64,000 nt of DNA from Clostridia bacterium. GTDB lineage: Bacteria > Bacillota > Clostridia > Oscillospirales > CAG-272. The position numbers and the translations under genes were made by a program. Where the stretch lies: assembly GCA_017411745.1 (NCBI GenBank), contig JAFQPM010000002.1, positions 1-64,000 of the forward strand. Reading direction: 5' to 3'. The notes below the pieces were generated by a model. That model was not told the DNA's origin. It worked only from the letters and a program-made list of their open reading frames with translations, and ran no database searches. Below are positions 26,181 through 35,276 of this stretch, piece after piece; within the stretch, counting starts at the first letter, position 1; every line of letters begins with the position of its first letter.

Positions 26181-27509
26181 ATGAGTTTTAATGAAATTAA
26201 GGATATCATCATTTCGGCTTGTAAAAAGCATGGAATTGAGGAATATGAGGTTTATTATACCGTTGGGGAGGATATCTCAGCTGAAACGCTCAAGCAGGAG
26301 GTCAGTGCTTTCAGCTCGGGTGAGAGCGCAAAGGTCTACTTCCGTTGCCTCGTGGACGGTCATATGGGTTATGCATCCAGCAGCTACTTCGATGCTGACG
26401 AGCTTGAGGCACTTGTTCTTCGCGCGGCGGATAACGCTAAGGTCATTGAAAACAATGACGTTGTAGTTATCTTCAAGGGCTCTGAGTCTTATGCGAAAAC
26501 GACTGCTCCCGAGCCTGTGGCTATTGAGGCGGCAGAACTGAAAAAATGTGCTCTTGATCTGCAGAAGGCTACTTACGCCGTTGACAGCGCCGTTGTTGAC
26601 GGAACGCAGTCTATTGCTATGTCCTTTAAGAATGAGATGTATCTTTACAATTCTCACGGGTTGGAACTTTCCAATCGCGTTGGTATGTCGGGATGCTACG
26701 TAGTTTCGGTCGTAAACAAGGACGGTGAGGCAAGAGATAACTTCGAATTTGCTGAAAATATTTACAGTGAAGATGCCAAAAATCTTCCTGCGAAGGCGGT
26801 AAAGGGTGCGCTTGACAAGATCGGCGCTTCCGAGATCCCCACGGGTAAGTATAACGTAGTTATCGACGGCGCGCAGATGCGCTCACTCCTTTCTGCTTTC
26901 TCCTCTGCATTCTCGGCTAAAAATGCGCTTCTCGGAATGTCCAGACTCGCAGGCAAGGAAGGCCAGAAGATCGCTGCCGATATCGTTACGATCACCGACG
27001 ATCCTATGAGAGAGGGCTGTCCCGTTCAGACTCATTTTGACGACGAGGGTGTTGCTACCTACAAAAAGACGGTAGTTGAAAACGGTGTTCTCAAGACCAT
27101 GCTTTACGATCTCACCACCGCTATCAAGACCGGCAAGGAGACCACGGGTAACGGTCGTCGCGGCGGCAATATTGCTCCTTATAACTTCGGTATTTGTGCG
27201 GGTGGATATACTCTTGACGAGCTTTTCGCTAAAGCAGGTAACGGAATCTACGTTACGGGAGTTAAGGGACTTCATGCGGGTGCTAACCCTATCACAGGTG
27301 ATTTCTCGGTTGAGAGCGAAGGATTTATCATTAAGGACGGAAAGAAGGCAGGTCCTATCAAGTCTTTTACGATAGCAGGCAATTTCTTCAATATGCTTAT
27401 GGAGATCGACTCGCTTTCTAATGAGGTCAAGTGGGGAATTCCCGGTGGATTTACAGTTTTCGGTTCTCCCGACGTGCTCGTCAAAGATATGAGTATTGCA
27501 GGAAAATAA
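26181..27509 (+). CDS. pmbA: TldE/PmbA-family peptidase subunit
   Basis: Paralogue of TldD and its non-catalytic partner: 442 residues with the same fold but without an HExxxH zinc motif. The conserved GLHAGANPITGDFS and GRRGGNIAPYNF blocks near the C-terminus identify it. GGAGG stands 8 bases before the ATG. It is transcribed with tldD, and no clear terminator follows before the rny promoter at 27582. Confidence 0.9.
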   Translation: MSFNEIKDIIISACKKHGIEEYEVYYTVGEDISAETLKQEVSAFSSGESAKVYFRCLVDGHMGYASSSYFDADELEALVLRAADNAKVIENNDVVVIFKGSESYAKTTAPEPVAIEAAELKKCALDLQKATYAVDSAVVDGTQSIAMSFKNEMYLYNSHGLELSNRVGMSGCYVVSVVNKDGEARDNFEFAENIYSEDAKNLPAKAVKGALDKIGASEIPTGKYNVVIDGAQMRSLLSAFSSAFSAKNALLGMSRLAGKEGQKIAADIVTITDDPMREGCPVQTHFDDEGVATYKKTVVENGVLKTMLYDLTTAIKTGKETTGNGRRGGNIAPYNFGICAGGYTLDELFAKAGNGIYVTGVKGLHAGANPITGDFSVESEGFIIKDGKKAGPIKSFTIAGNFFNMLMEIDSLSNEVKWGIPGGFTVFGSPDVLVKDMSIAGK

Positions 27510-27581
27510 AATATAAATTGTAAATTCTTTTGAAATTTTACAAAAAATAGGCGTTTTGTCGGTAGTATATGAAAAAAGCTA

Positions 27582-27610
27582 TTGACAAGGCGCCGTTTTT
27601 TTTGTATAAT
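27582..27610 (+). promoter_or_regulatory. consensus sigma-A promoter of rny
   Basis: TTGACA, 17-base spacer, TATAAT, both boxes perfect. It gives a transcript that starts near 27617, about 210 bases ahead of the rny ATG. Confidence 0.9.
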
Positions 27611-27616
27611 GAAGTA

Positions 27617-27827
27617 AGGTGTAATAATATATTATTTAAAATGCGATAATTTTTTGATAATTACGGATTTTAATATTTATTATTTGATTGAGTCGGTATG
27701 ATTCATATTTTTTATTGGATATAGCCGTTTTCAATAAATTACGCGGACCGTTTAAGGCGGCGCGTCCGTGCGATATACCTGATCTTGCCTTAAATAATAA
27801 CAAATTAAGGAGGTGTAAAGAGGGGAA
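27617..27827 (+). promoter_or_regulatory. long 5' leader of rny
   Basis: About 210 untranslated bases, AT-rich at first, with one GC-rich inverted repeat (GCGGAC near 27743 against GTCCGT near 27764) and two purine-rich sites before the ATG (AAGGAGGTG at 27807-27815, AGGGGAA at 27821). No known riboswitch core was recognised. The 318-base gap between pmbA and rny holds only this leader and its promoter. Confidence 0.5.
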
Positions 27828-29381
27828 ATGAAGACAGAAATAGTGATACTTATCAGCATTATTTGTGCTGTTGTTGGTATTCTTCTCGGATTTGTCGTGG
27901 GTTTTCTTGTCAGAAAGAAGCTTGGCGAGGCAAAAATCGGTTCTGCCGAGGCTGAAGCTAAAAAGATTCTTGATGAAGCAAGAAAAAATGCGGAATCTGC
28001 TAAAAAAGAAGCTTTGATTGAATCCAAAGAGATCATTATGGGTCAAAGAAATGAGCTCGACCGAGAAATCAAAGAAAGAAGAAATGAGATCTCCCGCACT
28101 GAAAATCGCTTGAACAAAAAAGAAGAAACTCTCGACAAAAAATCCGAAGCACTTGAAAGAAAGAACGAGGTTCTGGACAAGAAGATCAAGGATTACGAGG
28201 TTTTGCAGGACAAAGCTAACGAGATGATCGGCGAACAGGTTAAAAAACTTGAAGAGATCTCGGGTTATTCTTCCGAAAGAGCGAAGGAAGAGCTTATCGA
28301 GCGAGTTGAGTCCGAGGCGAAGCACGAGCTTGCTCAAAAGCTTGACGAGCTTGAAACGCAGTTCAAAGAAGAGGCTGATGAGAAGGCGAAGAATATATTG
28401 TCGCTCGCTATTCAGAGATATGCTTCCGATCACGTTTCCGAGGCTACCGTTTCCAGTGTGGCTTTGCCCAGCGAGGAGATGAAGGGTAGAATTATAGGTC
28501 GTGAGGGAAGAAATATTCAGAAGATCGAAACTCTTACGGGAGTCGAGCTTATTATTGATGATACCCCTGAGACCATAACCTTGTCGGGATTTGATCCCGT
28601 CAGACGAGAGGTTGCAAGAATTGCTCTTGAAAGACTTATCTCCGACGGACGTATTCATCCCGCGAGAATCGAGGAAATGGTCGAAAAAGCTCAAAAGGAA
28701 GTGGACTTGTCTGTCAAGCAGGCAGGAGAGAGAGCTACCTTTGAGGTTGGAATTCACGGAATTAATCCCGAGCTTGTAAGATTGCTCGGAAGACTTAAGT
28801 ACAGAACCAGTTATGGACAAAACGTGCTTAAGCACTCTATCGAGGTTGCGTTCCTTGCAGGAATCATGGCTGACGAGCTTGGACTTGACGGCACTCTTGC
28901 AAAGAGAGCAGGTCTGCTCCACGACATCGGTAAGGCATTCCCCCACGACGTTGAAGGTTCTCACGTTGAGATCGGCGTAAATGCTGCGAAGAAGTATAAG
29001 GAGAGCAGAGAGGTAGTTCACGCTATCGAGGCTCACCACAACGACGTTGAACCCAAGACTATCATTGCAGTGCTCGTTCAGGCTGCCGACGCTATCAGCG
29101 CAGCAAGACCCGGTGCACGCCGTGAGGATATGGAAAATTACATTAAGCGTCTTGAAAAGCTTGAAGAAATAGCAAAGGGCTTTGACGGAATCGACAAAGC
29201 ATACGCTATTCAGGCAGGACGCGAGATCAGAGTTATGGTCAAGCCCGAGGAGGTAAACGATGCAGGTATGAAGGTCATTGCTCGCGAGATGGCGGCAAAG
29301 ATCCAGGCTGAAGTCAAGTACCCCGGTCAGATCAAGATCAATCTTATCCGCGAAAGCCGCGCAGTCGACTACGCTAAATAA
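27828..29381 (+). CDS. rny: ribonuclease Y
   Basis: Membrane-anchored endoribonuclease that starts mRNA decay in Firmicutes. The domains run in order: one N-terminal membrane helix (residues about 4-26), a long charged coiled coil (about 30-190), a KH domain ([12 protein letters not shown] near 222), and an HD domain with HDIGKAF near 365 and EAHHND beyond it. At 517 residues it is of family length. The ATG follows two purine-rich sites. It ends 140 bases before a strong terminator. YlbF-family proteins such as the one at 16924 are known cofactors of RNase Y. Confidence 0.96.
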   Translation: MKTEIVILISIICAVVGILLGFVVGFLVRKKLGEAKIGSAEAEAKKILDEARKNAESAKKEALIESKEIIMGQRNELDREIKERRNEISRTENRLNKKEETLDKKSEALERKNEVLDKKIKDYEVLQDKANEMIGEQVKKLEEISGYSSERAKEELIERVESEAKHELAQKLDELETQFKEEADEKAKNILSLAIQRYASDHVSEATVSSVALPSEEMKGRIIGREGRNIQKIETLTGVELIIDDTPETITLSGFDPVRREVARIALERLISDGRIHPARIEEMVEKAQKEVDLSVKQAGERATFEVGIHGINPELVRLLGRLKYRTSYGQNVLKHSIEVAFLAGIMADELGLDGTLAKRAGLLHDIGKAFPHDVEGSHVEIGVNAAKKYKESREVVHAIEAHHNDVEPKTIIAVLVQAADAISAARPGARREDMENYIKRLEKLEEIAKGFDGIDKAYAIQAGREIRVMVKPEEVNDAGMKVIAREMAAKIQAEVKYPGQIKINLIRESRAVDYAK

Positions 29382-29520
29382 TTTAATTGATCTCTCGAAT
29401 CAAATATGCAGAAATCTCTGTAATCTTTGTTCCTTATTTGCAGTTAAGGATTTATATATATTTAACATAGAACACAGATGAATGTAAGCACGATGAAAAT
29501 CGGATAAAATATATTTGATA

Positions 29521-29556
29521 AAACCCGCTGTTGCGCCATGGCGCAACAGCGGGTTT
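29521..29556 (+). terminator. rny terminator
   Basis: A perfect 18+18 palindrome (arms AAACCCGCTGTTGCGCCA and its complement) with only a short T tail (GGGTTTGCAT), 140 bases after rny. Confidence 0.8.
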
Positions 29557-29563
29557 GCATATA

Positions 29564-29592
29564 TTGACAAGATGAAGGAAATGTGTTAAAAT
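29564..29592 (+). promoter_or_regulatory. sigma-A promoter of the Cys-module lipoprotein gene
   Basis: TTGACA, 17-base spacer, TAAAAT, 75 bases before the ATG. Confidence 0.65.
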
Positions 29593-29667
29593 TTATATGT
29601 AAGGTGTAACGTTTTCGGTTTTTTGGCGACCTATCGTATGAAGGGGTAATATAAAGGAGGACTGTTT

Positions 29668-31404
29668 ATGAAAAAGATATTTGCTTTCACGTTAATTATT
29701 TTTTCATTGGTAGCTTGTTTGGCCTCGTGCGATCAAGGGACTCCCGAGAAAGAGCATGAGCATACGTATGAATGGGTCACGAGTAAGGAAACACATTTTA
29801 AGCAGTATACCTGTGGATGCGCTTCACCTGATGTTGCGGAAGTGCATTTGGATGAAGACGGGGATCTTTATTGCGACGTTTGCAACTATTACACGTCGAA
29901 GCAAGAGCATATCGGGCATACTTACAAATGGATCACGACTGAGGAAACGCATTTTAAACAGTACACCTGCGGATGTTCTTCTCCTGATGTTGCAGAGGCG
30001 CATTTGGATGAAGATGGGGATCTTTTTTGCGACGTTTGTAATTACGCTTACGCGGTCTGTGGGTTACCTGAGGTTTATTATCTTAGTACGTATGAGAATT
30101 GGATAGAAACGCTAACTGCCGAGGACGTTGCGAAGGTCAGAACTATTTCTGAGTACGTGGGTGTAGCGCCGGGAAGTCTCAAGACGATCGAAAGCTCTAC
30201 TGATAAAGGTACTATTTCACGCATTATTGAAGAGTATATGAAGTTGGAAATGTCGCCGATCACACCCGAAGATGCTCTTATTTCCGGAGGCAGTGCGTTT
30301 ACGATCGAGTTTATACTGAATGACGGAACGGTTAGATCGCTATACTTTAACAATGGAAATTACTACAATCCCGCGATCTCTTATTGTCAATATTTTGAGC
30401 TTTTATCTGTTCCAACGTTTAGAGAGGATGATAAAACTTGGACTTCTTGTGGGTTCGTTAGTTATAGCGGTGTGGGAACCGTTTGCTCAGACGTGCCTGA
30501 GATGTCGTTTTATAACCCTACGCCAATTTGTCAGATTCCGCTTGACGAGCTGGAGTTTGCTTATGATGTGGATGTGAATTTTGCAGAGATCGAGCCTTAT
30601 GGTAGATTGGTGCAGACCGATTTTGGTGATCTTACCTTTATCACTCCCGATATTTTTTACACAAAAGACGGTGTGTGCTGTGTTCTCGTGGGTAAAGATC
30701 TTGACGAATTGATCTCGGAATATTTAGACGGTGATCTCTCTGAATATTATCGTAATGTTTTGATAGAAGCGTTTTGGAAGAACAATCCCGATGCAGAATT
30801 TGCTTCAATAAGAAAATATTACGGAAGATTTGAAAGCGGTGCGATAGTAGCTATGATTGATTCCGGGGCTTACGACGAGGCATTGTGGCAAGAATTTATT
30901 GATCACGTCGTAATACAATATACCAACGGAAACCGTATAATCGTTTTATATAATGATGAATTCTACACCTTAACGGAAGCGTATGATCAGGGATATATTA
31001 CCGCAGACGAGCTGAACGTAATTGCCGATCTGCACAACTATGAGGATATTGACGACGATACAAGCACTTTTGAAAACATTGGCGATATTGAGCGTTGCGT
31101 TTCTGAGCAGTGGACATTGATGAAGAATTTCAAAATTATAGAAATTACTGTGGATACGGTTGATAGTCCAGAGCACGAACCAAATTGGTTGGGTATTAAG
31201 TACTCGTACACGGTCGACGGGGATGTAGAAACGAACTTTATCGGGTATGATTTTTCATACGATGAGTTTTTGATGCTGTATGATGACAACAATGACTTTT
31301 TGGTATATAGCTTGACTGACGGTATTGTTGATAGTATTGAGTCCGATTCGCTTGCTGTTATTTGGGGCGCTATCGAATGGTATTTTAGTGCCATCGAATG
31401 GTAG
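29668..31404 (+). CDS. lipoprotein with duplicated Cys-rich HTY-W module
   Basis: A 578-residue lipoprotein (lipobox LASC at residues about 21-24). After a short linker come two tandem copies of a 43-residue module, at about 31-74 and 79-122. Each has HTY-x-W, an ETHFKQYTCGC segment, HLDEDGDL and a C-x2-C pair (CDVC), so four cysteines per copy that look like a small zinc or disulfide knuckle. The remaining 450 residues are acidic, rich in Tyr, and give no family I recognise. AAAGGAGG precedes the ATG, and the gene has its own promoter and terminator. It is likely a surface protein; its role is unknown. Confidence 0.8.
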   Translation: MKKIFAFTLIIFSLVACLASCDQGTPEKEHEHTYEWVTSKETHFKQYTCGCASPDVAEVHLDEDGDLYCDVCNYYTSKQEHIGHTYKWITTEETHFKQYTCGCSSPDVAEAHLDEDGDLFCDVCNYAYAVCGLPEVYYLSTYENWIETLTAEDVAKVRTISEYVGVAPGSLKTIESSTDKGTISRIIEEYMKLEMSPITPEDALISGGSAFTIEFILNDGTVRSLYFNNGNYYNPAISYCQYFELLSVPTFREDDKTWTSCGFVSYSGVGTVCSDVPEMSFYNPTPICQIPLDELEFAYDVDVNFAEIEPYGRLVQTDFGDLTFITPDIFYTKDGVCCVLVGKDLDELISEYLDGDLSEYYRNVLIEAFWKNNPDAEFASIRKYYGRFESGAIVAMIDSGAYDEALWQEFIDHVVIQYTNGNRIIVLYNDEFYTLTEAYDQGYITADELNVIADLHNYEDIDDDTSTFENIGDIERCVSEQWTLMKNFKIIEITVDTVDSPEHEPNWLGIKYSYTVDGDVETNFIGYDFSYDEFLMLYDDNNDFLVYSLTDGIVDSIESDSLAVIWGAIEWYFSAIEW

Positions 31405-31442
31405 TTTTAAAAAAATTTAAATTATTTCCACTGATTTATTGC

Positions 31443-31482
31443 AAAAACCAACCGAATGAATGGTTAATTCGGTTGGTTTTTT
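31443..31482. terminator. bidirectional terminator
   Basis: A 15-bp perfect stem (AAAAACCAACCGAAT and its complement) between convergent genes, with T runs both ways. It closes both the lipoprotein gene and the TerB-ATPase-helicase operon. Confidence 0.92.
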
Positions 31483-31483
31483 G

Positions 31484-33814
31484 TTATTCAAACTCCTCGA
31501 AGATCAGCTTTATCTGATTTTCTGCTTCGTCGGCGCGGAGCTTATCTGCGGCGTAGGCTTTACGGAGCAGGTCGTGGGGGATATAGTTATCGTATTTTTC
31601 AAAGATAGGGATCTCACCGTTCTCGACGAGAGCATCGCAGTTGATGCCGTCGCGCTCAACACCGTCGAGCAATCTTGCAATAAAGTCGATATCCGACGTT
31701 TTTTCCATCTTGAAGGTTATATAATAACAACCCTCGAATTCTATAGAGTTTATTCCGTTTGCCGCGGCATTTTTCTTTATATACTTGCGCAGGGTACGGA
31801 ACGAGCGTGTGCCAAGCCAAGGAAAGAGGCACCACGAGTAGCCGCCGAGATGGACGAGAGAATGATTGAGCATACCCGTGTTTTGTGCGGTCTTACGCGC
31901 TTGAATAAGGCGCTTGACGGCATTTTCTTTTAGATATGGGTAAATCGTGTCTTCCTCGAGAATTTGCTTCATACGGCGCAAAATTTTGGTGTGTATTTCG
32001 CCGAAGTCGCCGGGCCAGGATATCTCCATTTTGCCGTCGACCTTCTTGACGTATATAAGCTTTCTTGTGACGTCAAGCTCCTCGACCTCCCAGACTCTGC
32101 CCGCCAATGCGAAGCGGTCACCCACGGGGGGAGGGGTGGTGATAGTTCCTATCTCGTCGGAGCCGCAACGGACGGTGAAATCCTCGCTGTCCTTGAAAAC
32201 GGCGTAGAATTTAAAGCTTTTTAGGAGTCTTTCGCCCATAAGTCCGACTATAAGACCCTTTTCCTCGGTCATCTCTAAAAAGTCGTTGTTGAGCATCGAG
32301 ACGATGAGCGTTTTGTAGTCTTCCTTGCTTACGAATCTGAAGGGCGGGAGCGAGAGGACTCTTTGGGCAAGTCTTGCCGCGGTCAGCTCGCCGCAGGATG
32401 CGAGCATAGAAAGCGTTTGATGGAAGAGCAGGCTGAAGGGCATTTTTTTACGCGAAGGGGGCTCGATAAAGCGTTCCTCTATATAGAGCTGAATGATCGC
32501 AATACCGCGCAAAAGCTCCCACGGGATAAGTTGGGGAAGTGGGGTGTTGGGAAGCGCCTCTTCTTCACGGAAGACCATCATCATCTCTGGGGTCTGACTG
32601 CGTCTGCCAGAGCGACCGAGTCTTTGGAGAAAATTTGATACGGTGTTTGGGGCTTCTATCTGAACCACGCGCTCAAGCTGACCGATATCGATGCCGAGCT
32701 CCATTGTAACGGTGGCGCAGGTAACTGCAAATTCTTCGTCGTCACGCATCTTCATTTCGGCTTCTTCGCGAAGCGATGCCGAGAGATTGCCGTGATGAAT
32801 AAGGATATGACTGTCCTCGTCACCGCGAAGTCTTGCTATCTGGCGCAGGGTTGCGCAGATGTATTCGGTCTCCTCACGGGAATTTGAAAAAACGAGAGAT
32901 TTTTTATCTCTTACGCAGTCGTAGGTGTATTCATATCCGGGGTCGATGCTATAGGGCTTTGCTCCACCGATCTGCTCGTAGTTATCAGTTTGTTCGTTTT
33001 TTTGAGGAATATCCTCGGTCGGCTCTACCGAAACGGTGATATCCGAAGTCGCGCTACGCACGGCTTTTTCAGTCTCCTGCTTTTGCTTTTCGGCTTCGGG
33101 ATTCTGAATATAGAAATGCTCAAGTCCGAGACGCCATCTTATCTTTTCCTGACTGAACGTGGGAATATCAATATCCCTGCACGTGTCGGCGGTGAGCCAT
33201 TCTGCCGCAAGTGAGGGGTCACCTATCGTTGCCGAGAGCGCGATACGGCGCGGATGGAAGCCAATCAGATGCGCTATGCGCGAGAGCAGGCAGATTATCT
33301 GATTTCCGCGATCCGTTCCCGTAAGCGTGTGTATCTCGTCGATGACGATAAAGCGCAGGTCGCCGAACAGACGGGGGATGTCGTTGGAACGGTTGATGAG
33401 CATAGCCTCGAGTGATTCGGGGGTTATCTGTAATACGCCCTCGGGCTTCTCAAGCAGCTTTTTCTTGTGCGACATTGCTACGTCACCGTGCCAATGAGTA
33501 ACCTTTACGCCCGTCATATCGAGCAGCTCCTCCATACGCTCAAACTGGTCGTTTATAAGGCTTTTAAGAGGAGCAATATAGAGCACGCCGACGCTTGAGG
33601 GCGGATCCTCGTGGAGCAGGGAGAGAATGGGGAAGAACGCCGCCTCGGTCTTTCCGCTTGCCGTGGAGGAGGTCAGGAGAAGATTGTTGTCGGTGTCGAA
33701 TATGGTCTTCGCCGCCGCGACCTGAACTGCGCGCAGAGATTCCCACGAGTGCGAATAGATATATTCCCGTATAAAGTCGGGGAAGCGTTCGAATATGAGA
33801 TCTGCTTGTGTCAT
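31484..33814 (-). CDS. Lhr-like superfamily II DEAD/DEAH helicase (BrxHI-like)
   Basis: A 776-residue SF2 helicase. Motif I is SSTASGKT (residues 49-56), motif II DEIH (159-162), motif III SATIGD. The second RecA domain shows LVFSNSREETE, TMELGIDIG (motif V) and QRLGRSGRR (motif VI). A 60-residue Glu/Thr/Gln-rich insert lies between the domains, and a C-terminal region of about 270 residues contains a WLGTR block seen in Lhr-related helicases. It is the last gene of a three-gene operon, 43 bases after the BrxD-like ATPase, with GGAGG before its ATG. In type 2 BREX an Lhr-like helicase (BrxHI) accompanies a DUF2791 ATPase (BrxD), as here. DNA or RNA unwinding is expected; the target is unknown. 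Confidence 0.85.
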   Translation of the reverse strand: MTQADLIFERFPDFIREYIYSHSWESLRAVQVAAAKTIFDTDNNLLLTSSTASGKTEAAFFPILSLLHEDPPSSVGVLYIAPLKSLINDQFERMEELLDMTGVKVTHWHGDVAMSHKKKLLEKPEGVLQITPESLEAMLINRSNDIPRLFGDLRFIVIDEIHTLTGTDRGNQIICLLSRIAHLIGFHPRRIALSATIGDPSLAAEWLTADTCRDIDIPTFSQEKIRWRLGLEHFYIQNPEAEKQKQETEKAVRSATSDITVSVEPTEDIPQKNEQTDNYEQIGGAKPYSIDPGYEYTYDCVRDKKSLVFSNSREETEYICATLRQIARLRGDEDSHILIHHGNLSASLREEAEMKMRDDEEFAVTCATVTMELGIDIGQLERVVQIEAPNTVSNFLQRLGRSGRRSQTPEMMMVFREEEALPNTPLPQLIPWELLRGIAIIQLYIEERFIEPPSRKKMPFSLLFHQTLSMLASCGELTAARLAQRVLSLPPFRFVSKEDYKTLIVSMLNNDFLEMTEEKGLIVGLMGERLLKSFKFYAVFKDSEDFTVRCGSDEIGTITTPPPVGDRFALAGRVWEVEELDVTRKLIYVKKVDGKMEISWPGDFGEIHTKILRRMKQILEEDTIYPYLKENAVKRLIQARKTAQNTGMLNHSLVHLGGYSWCLFPWLGTRSFRTLRKYIKKNAAANGINSIEFEGCYYITFKMEKTSDIDFIARLLDGVERDGINCDALVENGEIPIFEKYDNYIPHDLLRKAYAADKLRADEAENQIKLIFEEFE

Positions 33815-33857
33815 TGTTATCCTCCGAGTGTGTCTCTACCTTGGGGTAGTAGAGGCC

Positions 33858-35258
33858 TTAAAATTCAATATCGTTTGCGGTGAATTTTCTGTTTTCTTCC
33901 TTGCCGGTAGGTTCTGCGGTTGGAAGATCGTCGTCATCTGATCTGTCGGTCTTGAGAGTGACGTGAGTTCCTATAATATCGTCGAATTTCGCATCGGGAT
34001 TCTGCATCAGGATGTTCAGGACGGTCATATAGTCGCGGAGCATCTCTCGGGGAGTTATCATACTGTCGGCTCCTGCTCTTGATAAGCAAATATTCAAGAA
34101 TTTAAGCTTTTCTTCGGTGGTAACCGAGCATTCCCAGTTGTAATACTGCGAATAAAGTACGGTTATGCGCTGGATAAGGGCGAAAAGTTCGTCGTCGGTA
34201 AGTCTGCGAAGACGAATGACGGGACCTATGAGATTTTTGAAGCCCTCAAGTGCGAATTTGCTGTCGCAAAGTCTTGATCGCAGAGCTTCGTAGCTGAAAA
34301 GTCCGCGTCTGGTATCTTCCAAAAATTGCGGTGTGCCGCCGAAGACGATGTCAAGCCCGGGGGCGCGTCCTTGAAGCGTGTCATTGAACATGGAAAGTAT
34401 CTTTTCGTAGTTGTTCTCGCGGCTGACGCGGTGGGGAATTTTATAAAGGTTGACACACTCGTCAATGAAGACGACGAGTCCGCGGTAGCCCATTTTTTTG
34501 GACAAAACCGCCCATAGCTTTAAAAAATCGTACCAGTTATCGTCGTTGATGATCACGGAGACCGAAAATCCAAGCTCTTTTTTTGCTTCTGTCTTGGTTG
34601 AGTATTCGCCGCGCAGCCAACGCAGACAAGCGCTCATCTTTTCGGTTGAGTTTTCGCTGTCAGACGTGCTTGCCCTATAATACTCTAAAATAACACGCGC
34701 AAAATCGAAGCCTCCAACTAAAAATTCAAGCTCGGAGAGCTCGTTATATATTCGCTTGCCGAGCTCACGCTCGAATATCGCGTCGTCGGGGGAGATGTTT
34801 TCGGACATAAGCTCGCCGCGGATCTTGCCAACCCAACGGGAGATTATTTTTGATAGGGCTCCACCGTCCGGAGATGATTTGGAGGCGAGATTCTTCATCA
34901 GCTCACGATAGGTTGCAATAGCGCTGTTACCGCTTCCGCTAAGCTTTCTTTCAGGGGAAAGATCGCAATCTGCAGTGAGAAAATCACGCTCGAGTGCATA
35001 GCCTCTTACCAGCTGGATAAGGAAGCTTTTTCCGCTTCCGTACCGTCCGATGAGAAAGCGCATAGCGCCTCCGCCCTCGTTGATCTCCTCAAGGTCGGAG
35101 AGAAATGCGGATATTTCGTCCTTTCTTCCAATGGCAATATACGGTGCGCCTGCTCTCGGCACTACTCCCGCAGATACGCTAGAAAGCAGGGAAGACAAAA
35201 TTCTTCTCGGAACGGTTGCAGTAGCTGTGACGTTTTGGTTTATATTGTTTTCGTTCAT
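33858..35258 (-). CDS. BrxD-like (DUF2791) P-loop ATPase
   Basis: A 466-residue AAA-type ATPase. Walker A GRYGSGKS is at residues 71-78, Walker B LVVFIDE at about 261-267, and a sensor-like FGGTPQFL follows. The layout, with the early GAPYIAIGRKDEI segment and a helical arginine-rich middle, matches the DUF2791 / BREX BrxD family. The C-terminal 40 residues form an Asp/Glu-rich tail ending in a short hydrophobic tag (FTANDIEF) that could dock a partner. It lies 18 bases after the TerB-type gene, and AAAGGAGG precedes its ATG, so co-translation is likely. It probably loads or powers the helicase encoded next. Confidence 0.82.
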   Translation of the reverse strand: MNENNINQNVTATATVPRRILSSLLSSVSAGVVPRAGAPYIAIGRKDEISAFLSDLEEINEGGGAMRFLIGRYGSGKSFLIQLVRGYALERDFLTADCDLSPERKLSGSGNSAIATYRELMKNLASKSSPDGGALSKIISRWVGKIRGELMSENISPDDAIFERELGKRIYNELSELEFLVGGFDFARVILEYYRASTSDSENSTEKMSACLRWLRGEYSTKTEAKKELGFSVSVIINDDNWYDFLKLWAVLSKKMGYRGLVVFIDECVNLYKIPHRVSRENNYEKILSMFNDTLQGRAPGLDIVFGGTPQFLEDTRRGLFSYEALRSRLCDSKFALEGFKNLIGPVIRLRRLTDDELFALIQRITVLYSQYYNWECSVTTEEKLKFLNICLSRAGADSMITPREMLRDYMTVLNILMQNPDAKFDDIIGTHVTLKTDRSDDDDLPTAEPTGKEENRKFTANDIEF

Positions 35259-35276
35259 AGTAGATATCCTCCTTTG

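Noticed and set aside
27636-29039. 467-residue open frame on the minus strand
   Set aside because: It is antisense to rny; its Leu/Ser/Phe-rich composition is the mirror of the Lys/Glu-rich coiled coil.
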